NCBI RefSeq assembly: GCF_010093065.1
Contig: NZ_CP048113.1
Span: forward strand, 1,674,001 to 1,738,000
Source: Chitinophaga agri
GTDB taxonomy: Bacteria > Bacteroidota > Bacteroidia > Chitinophagales > Chitinophagaceae
DNA: 64,000 bases
Reading direction: 5' to 3'
Part shown: piece by piece, positions 54,350-64,000 of the stretch
Layout of the letters: each line of letters starts with the position of its first letter
How positions within the stretch are numbered: position 1 is the stretch's first letter
Made by a program: the position numbers and the translations under genes
The notes under the pieces: generated by a model
The model's input: the letters and a program-made list of their open reading frames with translations, nothing else
What the model was told of the DNA's origin: nothing
Database searches by the model: none

Positions 54350-54801
54350 GTTGTAGTTAAATGATATGGTTAAAATTTTCTTGCGCGGCAAATATAGCCT
54401 ACGCGATGGTGATTCACTAATAAAAAAATTACTAACTAGGATATGATTGAATAAAAACTTTATGCTTGTGTAATGCTTTTCTGTTTGTTCGTGTTACCTG
54501 CCCCTCATTCGACGTGTATGAAATACGCTAAATCGGTGCCGGAAATCACCCCCTGCATTAAACATTGAAACACAGCAACATAGAAGAATACAGCCGATCT
54601 CACCTATTCCATTTAACGGAAAATCCTTCCATCAGACGGAACTATACAAGCGTCCGCTATATAGGTGCGTTACATAATATAGCTGTCGTACCTCATTCAA
54701 GTATCAGATAGATATTCTTTTTTTTGCAAAGTGGAAGAAAAAGAAAAAAGGCGCTGCTATTTGCAACACCTTTTCTTCATATTATCGCTAATGATCCTTT
54801 T
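54350..54801. other. Intergenic region
   Basis: About 450 bases upstream of the beta-helix gene. AT-rich with no open frame. Short A/G-rich runs near 54720-54755 could be a weak terminator for the ABM gene. Confidence 0.35.
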
Positions 54802-55095
54802 CTACTGGAATAAAATATCCGCCTTGATGATAACAGGCGGCTCCTGTAATAACTCGCCCGCGATCTTCACGAATTCCTGTATATAAGGTTGCTGATTGTG
54901 TGCATCCAGGGCCTCCTGGCTTTCCCATATTTCATAGAAGAAGAATACGTTCCTGTCGTCCGTACTGTTATGCAGATCATACAACTGACAGTCCTCCTCT
55001 TTTCTGGTCTGTTCCACCATATTCAACAATACAGATAATACGGTGTCTCTATGTTCGGGCCTTGCTTTTACGATGGCTGTTAAATATACTTTCAT
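54802..55095 (-). CDS. Antibiotic biosynthesis monooxygenase (ABM) fold protein
   Basis: 97 residues, MKVYLTAIVKARPEHRDTVL, QLYDLHNSTDDRNVFFFYEI and WESQEALDAHNQQPYIQEF. This is the dimeric ferredoxin-like ABM/YgiN type, which includes cofactor-free quinol oxygenases. The His in QQP follows the usual pattern AHxxxPHF loosely. Substrate unknown. Single gene, divergent from the first TPR kinase. Confidence 0.9.
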   Translation of the reverse strand: MKVYLTAIVKARPEHRDTVLSVLLNMVEQTRKEEDCQLYDLHNSTDDRNVFFFYEIWESQEALDAHNQQPYIQEFVKIAGELLQEPPVIIKADILFQ

Positions 55096-55327
55096 ACCAG
55101 GTGATTTTACTGCTTAATGTTATATCAGCAGGCGCAGTTATTACCCGCTGTTTTGCTACTCAAAAGTAACCCAGCTATTCCAATAGGACAACTAAAATAA
55201 CTCATATACTGCTATCAGAATTATAATACTGCCTATATTATCCTACCCCGGAATTTATCATGATCTGCTTTTTTGTCGTAACTTCCGGCCATTTCGTATT
55301 TTGCTCCCCACAAACCAACATCCCGCC

Positions 55328-57766
55328 ATGATAAGACGCACGATAATATGCTGGCTATTGCTATTGGCCCATTTTCCGATACACGCGCAAACACTGCACA
55401 ATCCCGTGCCTCCATCTTACAGTGACGATATGAAAAGATTTCTGGTCCAGTCGACAGGCAATTTCCTTTATGGCGTAAGTCAGGGACGAATTGATAAAGA
55501 CAGTGCTATGATCTATTCCTGTGACATATACCAGCTTAGCAAATTAACACCTTACAATGAAGACTATAAGACTGGAAAGGATTATCCTGGTCAGGCACTG
55601 ATTGACGCAGGTAAGGTCGAACAGGCTACCCAACTGCTGAATAGTATAAAGGGCACACCCAGACTACAGCTGCTCGCGGAACTAGGCAATTATTATCTAC
55701 ACCGGGCAGGTGCTGATAAAGATGATCTTGCAGCTGCCAGCAAATATGCGAATCTCCTACTACAGGAAAGTACAAACGCCACCGATCCTTTCTGGCAGGT
55801 GCAGGCATACTGGTTACTGGGGAATACCGGCGCTCAGGCAAGAGACCTCGAAAAAAGCCAGGGATATTTCGTACAGGCGGTGGCACTGTGCCGGAAAACA
55901 GGCAATGAGCCATTACTTGGCCGCACCCTGCTATACCAGGCAGACGCATTACCTCCGGGCGCTCCACAAAAGGAGAATATCTTCCGGGAGGTAACCGCAA
56001 TTGCCAAAAAACACCATTTACCCATCCTGGAGCATAGAACGTTATCAATATCCTCACTTGAGCATCTGCAGAGCAACCCTGCCCTGGTCGAAAAAGAAGT
56101 ACAACGTTTAATGGAAATTCAGAAAGAAATCGGATTCCTGCACAACCAGTTTGGTAACTATACACTTTCCTTCTTACACCTTGTAAAGGCAGACGCTATC
56201 GGCACACTCAAATACACTGAGATGGTGATGAATGATATGGTGGCCACAAAAGATACTGCGTTCTCCGCCATATATTGTATGAGGCAGGCAAATCTGAAAT
56301 CAAACACTAAGAATTATGACGAAGCACTATACTGGTGCGATCGGGCACTCAGCGTTCCGCTGACAAAAGAAACGCAGCTCGTATGGTACAGAGCCTTTAT
56401 ATACAGAGTATCTGTGCTCAGGTGGATGGATCGACCTGCTGCAGCTGTTCAGTATGCAGACAGTTTCAGCCGTATTCATCCGCCCCTGGACGATCTGGAT
56501 AAAATGTTACTCACAGCAGAGACAGCTGCGTCGTATGAGGAGTTAGGTAATGAGAAGATGGCGCTGGAAAACTACCTGCAGTTCCTGGACCTCGCGCAAC
56601 ACTTTCCCCCTCATTTTACTTATGGAGAAACAATGCAGGGCTATAGTATGGTAGCAAACTTCTACCTGAAGAAGAAAGCATTTGGAGCTGCAAAACAATA
56701 TGCATCACTCATACTCGCGCACCCGCTGGTAAAATCGTCTCCCGCAGATCTGGCACGCGCTTACACGATATTGTTTAAAGTGGATTCAGCAACAGGCAAT
56801 TATGCTTCAGCTATCAGCAACCTTCAGCAATATCAGCTATACACGGATTCTGTCTATAGCTTAAACCAAAGAAAAGCAATGGATGCACTGACGGTAAGAT
56901 ATGAAACCCAGAAAAAAGACCAGGACATCCGTATACTTAAACAGGATAGCCAGTTGCAAAAAGCACAGCTGTCACGCTCTTCCATGATAGGTAGGATCAC
57001 CCTCGGTGGGATCGCTTTACTGCTCATCATCGTAGGACTATTATATAACCAGTACCGCATCAAACGAAAATCCAGCCTGGATGCACTTGCCAGGAACACC
57101 GTACTGCAACAGCTCCTGGACGAAAAAGAATGGCTGCTCAGGGAAGTACACCACCGTGTAAAAAATAACCTGCAGACAATAGTAAGCCTGCTCGAATCAC
57201 AATCCGCCTACCTCGAAAATGACGCCCTCCTCGCTATACAGGAAAGCCAGAACAGGATACACGCCATGTCACTCATTCACCAGAAACTATATCATGATGA
57301 AAATGTCTCTTCTGTTAATATGGGCAACTATCTGCCTGAGCTGATACAATACCTCCGGCAGAGCTATAACGTTAGGAACAATGTCTGCTTTAACGTGCAG
57401 GTAGACGAAATAGAGCTGGACGTATCTCAGGCTATCCCGCTAGGCCTGATCGTTAATGAAGCTATTACCAACGCCATCAAATACGCGTTCCCACGAGGTG
57501 CCACCGGTCAGTCTATCAGTGTCGCCCTGTTAGCGGAAGATACCAGGGCGCAACTCTATGTTGCTGATAATGGTATTGGCATCAAACCGGCAGTATTGGC
57601 GGCCAGGGCCCACGGACTGGGATTAAAATTGATCCGCGGACTGGCAAAAGACATAGAAGCTGAGTTAAACATCAATGGAGATAACGGAACAACAATTACA
57701 ATATCTTTTGAAATCAGTCAGCCGCTGGGCAATGTGGCCCGGGAAAAAACGGCTATTCTGGGCTAA
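55328..57766 (+). CDS. TPR-containing HisKA_2 histidine kinase, paralogue 1
   Basis: 812 residues from the ATG at 55328 (signal-like MIRRTIICWLLLLAHFPIHAQ). Residues 25-530 are helical TPR-type pairs in the periplasm. One membrane helix (ITLGGIALLLIIVGLLYNQY, about 556-576) leads to a HisKA_2 domain with H-box LREVHHRVKNNLQTIV (His608/His609). HATPase_c follows, with N-box NEAITNAIKYAFP and ADNGIGIKP. No receiver or output domain is attached, and no response regulator gene is adjacent. The next gene is a close paralogue with the same architecture, 46 bases downstream. Confidence 0.92.
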   Translation: MIRRTIICWLLLLAHFPIHAQTLHNPVPPSYSDDMKRFLVQSTGNFLYGVSQGRIDKDSAMIYSCDIYQLSKLTPYNEDYKTGKDYPGQALIDAGKVEQATQLLNSIKGTPRLQLLAELGNYYLHRAGADKDDLAAASKYANLLLQESTNATDPFWQVQAYWLLGNTGAQARDLEKSQGYFVQAVALCRKTGNEPLLGRTLLYQADALPPGAPQKENIFREVTAIAKKHHLPILEHRTLSISSLEHLQSNPALVEKEVQRLMEIQKEIGFLHNQFGNYTLSFLHLVKADAIGTLKYTEMVMNDMVATKDTAFSAIYCMRQANLKSNTKNYDEALYWCDRALSVPLTKETQLVWYRAFIYRVSVLRWMDRPAAAVQYADSFSRIHPPLDDLDKMLLTAETAASYEELGNEKMALENYLQFLDLAQHFPPHFTYGETMQGYSMVANFYLKKKAFGAAKQYASLILAHPLVKSSPADLARAYTILFKVDSATGNYASAISNLQQYQLYTDSVYSLNQRKAMDALTVRYETQKKDQDIRILKQDSQLQKAQLSRSSMIGRITLGGIALLLIIVGLLYNQYRIKRKSSLDALARNTVLQQLLDEKEWLLREVHHRVKNNLQTIVSLLESQSAYLENDALLAIQESQNRIHAMSLIHQKLYHDENVSSVNMGNYLPELIQYLRQSYNVRNNVCFNVQVDEIELDVSQAIPLGLIVNEAITNAIKYAFPRGATGQSISVALLAEDTRAQLYVADNGIGIKPAVLAARAHGLGLKLIRGLAKDIEAELNINGDNGTTITISFEISQPLGNVAREKTAILG

Positions 57767-57811
57767 TAAACCGCCCATCTAGTGGCGCTGCTATAATGGA
57801 TCCAAAATACT

Positions 57812-60256
57812 ATGAGGCGACTAATTCCCCTGTTCATATGCTGCCTGTTACTGCTTCCCGGCTCCTCGCTACGGGCACAGATGCTGAACAATCCGGTGCC
57901 GGCATCCTATAATAGTGACATGCAGCGCTTCCTTGTTCTATCTTCCGGCAATTTTCTATATGGCGTGAGTCAGGGACAGATAGACAAAGATAGCGCGATG
58001 TTATTTGCTGCTGCCGTTTACCAGCTCAGCAGACTGACACCCTACAATGAAGGGTATAAGACCGGCAGGGACTATGCTGGTCAGGCACTGATCGACTCGG
58101 GCAAAATAACCGCGGCTGTACAGTTACTGGATCATTTGCAGGGCAGTCAAAAATTGCAGCTGCTGGCAGAGCTAAGCAACTATTATCTGCACCGCCCGGG
58201 AGCTGCAAAAGATGACATGACAGCCGCCGGCAAATATGCCTCCCGCTTACACAGGGAAAGCAATATAACCAACACCTTCTGGCAATTACAAAGCTACTGG
58301 CTGCTGGCAGGAATTGCTGTGCAGGAAATGAATATTGACAAAAGCCAGGCCTACTACACGCAGGCAGCTGAGCTATGCAGGAGTCATAAAGATCCCTTCT
58401 TACTTTGTTCATCACTCATATTACAGGCAGATGCACTCCCTGTCCACCATCCCCAAAAAGAGCACCTGCTGAATGAAGCACTCGCATTATCGCATAAACA
58501 TCAGCTACTTATACCTGAATACAGGATCCTACTTTTATCATCCCTGGAGCATTTACAGCACAACCCTGATATAGCTGAAAAGGAAGTACTTCGGGCATTG
58601 GCGATAGAAGAGCAGATCGGCTATCTGCATCATCAATACTGCTACTATGTACTCTCCTATATCACACTTATCAAAGCTGATGCAGTAGCAACTTTGCAGC
58701 ATAATGAACGTGTACTCAACTATATGGCGGCTACAAGAGACACCGCATTTGCACCACTGTATTACCTCCGCATCGCCACTATCAGGAATGATATGGATAA
58801 CTATAAAGAGGCCCTGTATTGGAATGACCGCGCATTGAATGTCTCTTTATCCAAAGAGACACAAATAGTGTGGTATAAAGCTGCTGTCAATAAACTGGCC
58901 ACTTTAGCCGCGATGGGAAGACCTGCTGACGGACTACGGTTCATCGATAGTTTCAGCAGGACACATCCCCCTGTCAGTGATATGGACAAGATGATATTGT
59001 CATCTGAAATGGCGATTACGTACGAGTTACTGGGCAATGACGAACTGGCATTTAAATACTACCTGCGGTACCTCGAACAGGCTAAACGCTTCCCTCCGCA
59101 GTTCAGCTATTCAGAAACACTGCTGGCATATGTAATGTTAGGCAACTTCTACTTTAAAAAAGGGAATTATGCACTGGCAAGAAAATACGCGAACCTGATT
59201 TTCAGTCACCCACATGGTAAAACCGCACCAACAAATCTTGGCTTTGCCCACAAACTGTTGTTTAAGGTGGACTCAGCTACGGGCAACTATCCCGCTGCTA
59301 TCGCTCACCTTATAGAAGCGCAGGCTTATGCTGACTCAACGTTCAGTCATAATCAGCAACAGGCATTAGATGAACTCTCTATAAAATATGAAACACAGAA
59401 AAAAGACCAGGATATCCGGCTGCTCAAACAGGATAGCCAGTTGCAAAAAGAACAGCTATCACGGTCTGCTATGACTGCCAGGATCACACTCGGCGGCATT
59501 GCCTTACTGCTGATCATCGTTGGATTATTATACAACCAATACCGCATAAAAAGAAAAGCCAGTCTGGATGCGATCGCGCGGAGCACCATCTTACAGCAAC
59601 TGGTAGAAGAAAAAGAATGGCTGCTCAGAGAAGTACATCACCGTGTCAAGAATAACCTGCAGACAATCGTCAGTTTGCTGGAATCCCAATCTACCTACCT
59701 GCAGAACGATGCCCTCCTGGCTATACAGGAAAGTCAGAACAGGATACATGCCATGTCACTCATTCATCAGAAACTGTATCATGATGAGAATGTCTCTTCT
59801 GTCAGTATGAACACCTATCTGCCAGAATTGATACAATACCTCCGGCAAAGCTATAATGTAAAGAATGACGTCTCTTTCCAGGTGCAGGTAGATGCAGTGG
59901 CACTCGACGTATCGCAGGCAATCCCACTTGGCCTCATCGTGAATGAAGCTGTCACAAATGCTATTAAATATGCCTTCCCTCAACCGGGGGCAGGCCATGC
60001 CATCAGTATTCTTTTTGCTGCAAACGGCGATCATGCACAACTGCGTATTGCAGATAATGGGATTGGCATCAAACCAGAAAAACTAAGGGAAAAGATCCGC
60101 GGACTGGGATTAAAACTGATCCGGGGATTAGCCAAAGATATGGATGCAGCGCCCGAGATCAGCGGGGAACACGGTACTGCTATTACAATATCATTTGCAA
60201 TAACGCGCCCGCTTAACAGCACAAATGTGGAATCTGCTGTCGCAAACAGCGTTTGA
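57812..60256 (+). CDS. TPR-containing HisKA_2 histidine kinase, paralogue 2
   Basis: 814 residues with signal peptide MRRLIPLFICCLLLLPGSSLRAQ. Domain order is as in the first copy: TPR-type periplasmic half, membrane helix at about 558-578, H-box EVHHRVKNNLQ (His609/610) and HATPase_c. The kinase half is almost identical to paralogue 1, while the sensor half has diverged more (for example NNPVPASYNSDMQRFLVLSS versus HNPVPPSYSDDMKRFLVQST). This suggests a tandem duplication with sensory diversification. It is probably co-transcribed with paralogue 1 and followed by a hairpin terminator. Confidence 0.92.
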   Translation: MRRLIPLFICCLLLLPGSSLRAQMLNNPVPASYNSDMQRFLVLSSGNFLYGVSQGQIDKDSAMLFAAAVYQLSRLTPYNEGYKTGRDYAGQALIDSGKITAAVQLLDHLQGSQKLQLLAELSNYYLHRPGAAKDDMTAAGKYASRLHRESNITNTFWQLQSYWLLAGIAVQEMNIDKSQAYYTQAAELCRSHKDPFLLCSSLILQADALPVHHPQKEHLLNEALALSHKHQLLIPEYRILLLSSLEHLQHNPDIAEKEVLRALAIEEQIGYLHHQYCYYVLSYITLIKADAVATLQHNERVLNYMAATRDTAFAPLYYLRIATIRNDMDNYKEALYWNDRALNVSLSKETQIVWYKAAVNKLATLAAMGRPADGLRFIDSFSRTHPPVSDMDKMILSSEMAITYELLGNDELAFKYYLRYLEQAKRFPPQFSYSETLLAYVMLGNFYFKKGNYALARKYANLIFSHPHGKTAPTNLGFAHKLLFKVDSATGNYPAAIAHLIEAQAYADSTFSHNQQQALDELSIKYETQKKDQDIRLLKQDSQLQKEQLSRSAMTARITLGGIALLLIIVGLLYNQYRIKRKASLDAIARSTILQQLVEEKEWLLREVHHRVKNNLQTIVSLLESQSTYLQNDALLAIQESQNRIHAMSLIHQKLYHDENVSSVSMNTYLPELIQYLRQSYNVKNDVSFQVQVDAVALDVSQAIPLGLIVNEAVTNAIKYAFPQPGAGHAISILFAANGDHAQLRIADNGIGIKPEKLREKIRGLGLKLIRGLAKDMDAAPEISGEHGTAITISFAITRPLNSTNVESAVANSV

Positions 60257-60265
60257 ATACACAGT

Positions 60266-60306
60266 AAAAAAGGGCTGCTCCATTTACAGAAGGAGCTGCC
60301 TTTTTT
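60266..60306 (+). terminator. Hairpin terminator after the kinase pair
   Basis: AAAAAAGGGCTGCTCC ... GGAGCTGCCTTTTTT, arms with one mismatch and A/T runs on both sides, 10 bases after the stop. Confidence 0.65.
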
Positions 60307-60499
60307 GCCGGCTGACAAAACACCGGCACGTCTTCTGGCAACAACTCACACACATTCATCCCAGTGATCAGGATAGTTGTGTGTGGCTATGAAGGTAACT
60401 TTTAACTAACTGTTTACCTTTCTGTAACCATGAACTATAACGAATTTAAATATTGCGGTAAAAATGTGGCCCCCGGGGCACTACCTGCTGTTGTGATGA

Positions 60500-60703
60500 C
60501 TATACTTCATTGGTATCATCAATCTCTGTGTGGTTACGGCGGATAAACTCTCTTACTCTCACAGGATCATCTCCTACTATCTCAACAGCCTTCTGTAGCT
60601 CAGCAGCTGTTACACCCAGTTCTTCTGCCAGTCCATTGATCGTAAAGTGCTGATGGTGGCCGCCTGCCTGTCCTTCATCTCCCTGAAACGCATGTTTTTC
60701 CAT
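60500..60703 (-). CDS. DUF3606 small protein
   Basis: 67 residues. FTINGLAEELGVTAAELQKA, then VGDDPVRVREFIRRN matches the DUF3606 pattern of a short three-helix protein. Cytosolic, unknown function, usually a single gene as here. Confidence 0.75.
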   Translation of the reverse strand: MEKHAFQGDEGQAGGHHQHFTINGLAEELGVTAAELQKAVEIVGDDPVRVREFIRRNHTEIDDTNEV

Positions 60704-60878
60704 AATATTTCTTTACATTGCTAAGAGCATAAAACATGCCACGGGTTGCTACATCCAAATAAAAGAAGGGCTGGTGCACAATTTTCCGGGAGTCAAACAA
60801 ATACTAAATAAATTAGCAAATACTTGATATAAATAACTAACTTTCCGGCCTGTTCAAAATTTTTAATGCGCCATCTAC

Positions 60879-61430
60879 ATGTCATATTGCACCGCTATAA
60901 CATTCATGTCAGCAGAAAAACTGGCAATTCATAAAGCGTATCATGATCATCAGTATGGTTTTCCTATCCATGATGACAATGAACTGTTCTGTCGTCTGAT
61001 CCTGGAGATCAACCAGGCGGGTCTTAGCTGGGAAACCATCCTGCGTAAGGAAGCCAGCTTCAGAGAAGCATATAGTAACTTTAATATCAAAAAAGTAGCC
61101 GCCTATACAGCAGCAGACAGAGAAAGACTGATGGCAGATCCTGGCATCATACGCAATCGTCTTAAGATCAATGCTGCTATTGAAAATGCGAAGACCATCC
61201 TCCAACTGCAAAAGGACTACGGCTCATTTGAAAAATGGCTGCTCGCCCATCATCCTAAAACAAAAGAAGAATGGGTGAAGTTGTTTAAAAAGACGTTTAA
61301 GTTTACCGGTGGTGAGATCGTGAATGAATTCCTGATGAGTATCGGGATGTTACCAGGGGCGCATGACGATAGCTGCGCAGTGTATAAGAAAGTGATCAAA
61401 TCAAAGCCCTTGTGGATGGGCAGTAAATAA
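60879..61430 (+). CDS. tag: DNA-3-methyladenine glycosylase I
   Basis: 183 residues. It excises 3-methyladenine from alkylated DNA. Zinc-type residues of the TagI family are present: Cys4 near the start (MSYCTAI), His in AYHDHQYGFP, and the paired His-x3-Cys in GAHDDSC near the C-terminus. The core has ELFCRLILEINQAGLSWETI and the base-pocket FRKT-like region with ADPGIIRNRLKINAAIENAK, as in Tag. Start chosen at the Met preceding the conserved Cys. Single gene with a terminator at 61435. Confidence 0.92.
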   Translation: MSYCTAITFMSAEKLAIHKAYHDHQYGFPIHDDNELFCRLILEINQAGLSWETILRKEASFREAYSNFNIKKVAAYTAADRERLMADPGIIRNRLKINAAIENAKTILQLQKDYGSFEKWLLAHHPKTKEEWVKLFKKTFKFTGGEIVNEFLMSIGMLPGAHDDSCAVYKKVIKSKPLWMGSK

Positions 61431-61434
61431 AAAA

Positions 61435-61464
61435 CAGTACCGGACGTGTCACCATCCGGTACTG
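61435..61464 (+). terminator. Hairpin terminator
   Basis: CAGTACCGGA and TCCGGTACTG arms, perfect, 4 bases after the tag stop codon. Confidence 0.75.
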
Positions 61465-61654
61465 CTGAAATAATCTATACTTTATTTCGATCAATATAAC
61501 AGAGATATATCAGCTAACAATGTTCACCTGTCTGGTGTCACTCATCCGACAGGATCGTCAGCAGTTCAGCTATACCTTTCCCTGTAAATTCATTCGGTAC
61601 ATTGTTATTAACGCTGTAAACACTGTTAGCAGCAGATAGGATAAAAAAGTCTCC

Positions 61655-62923
61655 TCAATGATCATTCAGCGGCAGTCCCCTCCGCTGAAACTCCTTCCAG
61701 TTCAGGTACTCATCTCCCTTTCTGTGTTCCTCCATGGTAATACAGTTATCTACCGGACAAACCAGTTTACACAAATTACATCCTACACATTCCTCCTCCT
61801 TGATGGTATAGGTATTATACGGATTACCGTAAGCCAGATTGATGGCCTGATGGGAACCATCTTCACAGCTGATGTAACACAGGCCGCAATGAATACACTT
61901 CTCCTGGTTAATATGCGCCACGATATGATAGTTGATATCCAGTTCATCCCAGCTCGTCAGCGTTGGAACTGACCGCCCTATAAAATCATCAATGGTGCGA
62001 AAGCCCTTCTCATCCATCCAGTTATTGAGTCCATCACAAAGGTCTTCTATAATACGGAATCCGTAACGCATGGCAGCCGTACATACCTGTACTGTAGTGG
62101 CCCCGAGCAGCATAAACTCAGCCGCATCTTTCCACGTGCTGACGCCACCAATACCCGATACCGGCACACGCGAGGTAACAGGGTCCTGACTGATCGTAGT
62201 CAGCATTTTCAGCGCAATAGGTTTTACCGCCGGACCGCAGTAGCCACCGAAGGTGGATTGCCCACCGACATTAGGGTTAGGTATAAATGTATCCAGGTCT
62301 ACCCCTGTTACAGACTGAATAGTATTGATCAGTGATAATGCATGTGTACCTGCCTGCACAGCGGCTCGTCCGGTAGGTACAACAGAGTGTACATTGGGTG
62401 TCAGTTTCGTAATGACCGGGATCGTTGCTGCTTCCATGACCCACGCTACTACGCTGCCAGCGATCTCAGGATCCTGCCCCACGGCCGCTCCCATTCCTCT
62501 TTCCGTCATGCCGTGCGGACAACCAAAATTCAGCTCCAGTCCATGTGCACCGGTATCCTCTACTTTCCTGATCAGTTCATGCCAGCTCTCCCTGTTATTA
62601 TCTGCCATCAATGAAACGATCATGGCCCGGTCAGGAAATAACCGCACACATTCCGCGATCTCTTTCAGGTTAATATCCAGCGGACGATCACTGATCAGTT
62701 CAATATTATTAAACCCCATTACGCGACTACCGTTGTAATCGACAGACGAATACCGGGAAGACACATTCTTTACCTGGCTGCCCAGTGTCTTCCATACCAC
62801 CCCTCCCCAACCTGCTTCAAAGGCACGCAGGACATTGAGTTTTTTATCCGTAGGGGGCGCACTCGCCAGCCAGTAGGGATTGGGCGATCTGATACCCAGA
62901 AAATTTGCCGAAATGTCTGCCAT
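61655..62923 (-). CDS. preA: NAD-dependent dihydropyrimidine dehydrogenase, catalytic subunit PreA
   Basis: 422 residues. Residues 1-320 form a flavin (FMN) TIM barrel like class 2 dihydroorotate dehydrogenases: LGIRSPNPYWLASAPPT, GAHGLELNFGCPHGMTERG with the active Cys, VITKLTPNVHSV and VSGIGGVSTWKDAAEF. The C-terminal 80 residues have two 4Fe-4S clusters (CIHCGLCYISC; CVGCNLCKLVCP). It reduces uracil or thymine with electrons from PreT. The stop of preT lies 9 bases upstream of its start. Confidence 0.95.
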   Translation of the reverse strand: MADISANFLGIRSPNPYWLASAPPTDKKLNVLRAFEAGWGGVVWKTLGSQVKNVSSRYSSVDYNGSRVMGFNNIELISDRPLDINLKEIAECVRLFPDRAMIVSLMADNNRESWHELIRKVEDTGAHGLELNFGCPHGMTERGMGAAVGQDPEIAGSVVAWVMEAATIPVITKLTPNVHSVVPTGRAAVQAGTHALSLINTIQSVTGVDLDTFIPNPNVGGQSTFGGYCGPAVKPIALKMLTTISQDPVTSRVPVSGIGGVSTWKDAAEFMLLGATTVQVCTAAMRYGFRIIEDLCDGLNNWMDEKGFRTIDDFIGRSVPTLTSWDELDINYHIVAHINQEKCIHCGLCYISCEDGSHQAINLAYGNPYNTYTIKEEECVGCNLCKLVCPVDNCITMEEHRKGDEYLNWKEFQRRGLPLNDH

Positions 62924-62932
62924 AAGAAAAGT

Positions 62933-64000
62933 TTAAAGGCTGTTACGGGCATTTCCCCCTTCCAGCAGATAAGCTAATATTACCTTCGCGCCATCCTTTC
63001 CTGCCTGAACGGCATCTACTACTTCCTTTCCGCCATTGACACAATCTCCCCCGGAGAAGACGCCGTTGATGCTCGTCACCCCATTATCCGTAACTGCGAT
63101 CTTTCCATTGTTATGCTGCAACTGACAGTCATGTATCAGTTGTTCAAAGGGCATTTGTCCGGTAGCCTTGATCACCATGTCTACGGGCAGCACGATCTTT
63201 TCATCTGTGATCACTGGTTGCCTGCGGCCGCCGGCATCTGCTTCCAGTTTCACTGCATGACATACCAGTTGCGTCACCCTGCCTTCTTCCCCCCGTATCT
63301 CCGCAGGCGCCGCCAGCCAGACGATCTTACATCCATCCAGCAGGGCAATATTCATCTCCGCTTCCGTACAGGGCATCTCCTGCTGCGTCCTTCTATATAC
63401 CAGCGTCACTTCTTTTGCACCCAGTCGTTTAGCCTGTGTAGCAGCATCGATAGCTGTCATCCCCATGCCGATCACTGCTACCTGGTCGCCAACAGGTACC
63501 GCCGGATAACCACTGTTACGGATATCGTAAATAAAGTTGATCGCATCTACCACGCCTTCCAGCTGTTCTCCCGGAATATAGAGCTGCCTTGCCATCCCTA
63601 CGCCAAAAGCCAGGTACACGGCATCATATGCCTGCTGCAGTTCAGTTAACGTTACATCCTGGCCCAATACCTTCCCATACTGAATATCGATCCCTCCCAA
63701 TGACGTAATGAAATCCACCTCATCACAACAGAACTCCGGTGTCACTTTGTACGCCGCAATCCCGTAGGTCATCAGTCCGCCGCCTTTTTCTTCCTTTTCA
63801 AAGATCGTCACATCCACTCCTTCCCTGGACAGCGCATGCGCGCAACTCAGTCCGGCGGGACCAGCTCCTACTATCGCCACTTTCTTCCCAATACCTGGTT
63901 TCCTTTCAAACAGCTGCCACTTCTGCGCTATCGCGCGCTCTGTGGCATACCGCTGTAAACGGGCAATAGGGATCGCTTCCTCTTCCATCAGATTATACAC
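62933..64000 (-). CDS. preT: Dihydropyrimidine dehydrogenase, electron-transfer subunit PreT (5' end outside the window)
   Basis: At least 355 residues; the gene continues beyond the right edge. FAD motif KVAIVGAGPAGLSCAHALSR and an NAD(P)-binding motif QVAVIGMGMTAIDAATQAKR belong to the GltD/PreT flavoprotein family. C-terminal SINGVFSGGDCVNGGKEVVD is the conserved FAD-site signature. It transfers electrons from NAD(P)H to PreA. The N-terminal Fe-S domain should lie outside the window. Reductive pyrimidine degradation is the expected pathway. Confidence 0.93.
   Translation of the reverse strand: MYNLMEEEAIPIARLQRYATERAIAQKWQLFERKPGIGKKVAIVGAGPAGLSCAHALSREGVDVTIFEKEEKGGGLMTYGIAAYKVTPEFCCDEVDFITSLGGIDIQYGKVLGQDVTLTELQQAYDAVYLAFGVGMARQLYIPGEQLEGVVDAINFIYDIRNSGYPAVPVGDQVAVIGMGMTAIDAATQAKRLGAKEVTLVYRRTQQEMPCTEAEMNIALLDGCKIVWLAAPAEIRGEEGRVTQLVCHAVKLEADAGGRRQPVITDEKIVLPVDMVIKATGQMPFEQLIHDCQLQHNNGKIAVTDNGVTSINGVFSGGDCVNGGKEVVDAVQAGKDGAKVILAYLLEGGNARNSL

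Overview
The window looks like a chromosomal segment of a Bacteroidota bacterium, most likely a Chitinophaga-like member of the Chitinophagaceae. The basis is a SusC/SusD pair, Bacteroidota-type secretion signals and lipoboxes, LytTR and TPR-HisKA_2 signalling, DUF1080 and fasciclin proteins, and the near absence of Shine-Dalgarno sequences. This genus call is by gene content only.

Layout. 0-2.3 kb: a secreted barrel-like protein with a small Cys-rich protein upstream. 2.3-6.9 kb: gene-poor, decayed DNA holding a group II intron-like relic, two copies of a dispersed repeat, a lipoprotein and a lipoprotein pseudogene. 7-13.8 kb: a LytS/LytTR two-component pair, a broken HxlR gene, an adenylate-kinase-like enzyme, a DUF4406 protein, a Crp-type regulator and a methyltransferase. 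13.9-28.2 kb: a compact polysaccharide-utilisation locus on the minus strand (SusC, SusD, GH2, FAD oxidoreductase, alpha/alpha-toroid protein, sodium:solute symporter). Facing it is a divergent LacI-type regulator that carries an extra zinc-ribbon-like N-terminus.

28.4-41 kb is the accessory island. It starts at an intact tRNA-Leu(UAG) with a strong terminator. Copies of a repeat follow, each made of a T-arm-like TTCGAA core, the motif CTACTGGGCAC and a terminator hairpin. They punctuate a series of small cassettes: an Imm1-like (DddI-type) immunity gene, a broken ankyrin-repeat gene, a 215-aa unknown gene and its decayed duplicate, and a SUKH (SMI1/KNR4) gene. An IS1182-type transposase fragment fused to the 3' half of a group II intron also lies here. 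I read this as an orphan-immunity cassette array, comparable in logic to the acquired interbacterial defence clusters of Bacteroidales. No toxin and no recombinase is present in the window.

41-64 kb returns to ordinary genes: fasciclin, thioredoxin-like, VOC, DeoR plus DUF1080, MarR, SDR plus HxlR, a truncated GT51 transglycosylase, a Crp regulator with an MFS/flavin-monooxygenase pair, a parallel beta-helix lipoprotein, two tandem TPR histidine kinases, DUF3606, DNA-3-methyladenine glycosylase I, and PreA/PreT (dihydropyrimidine dehydrogenase). PreT runs off the right edge.
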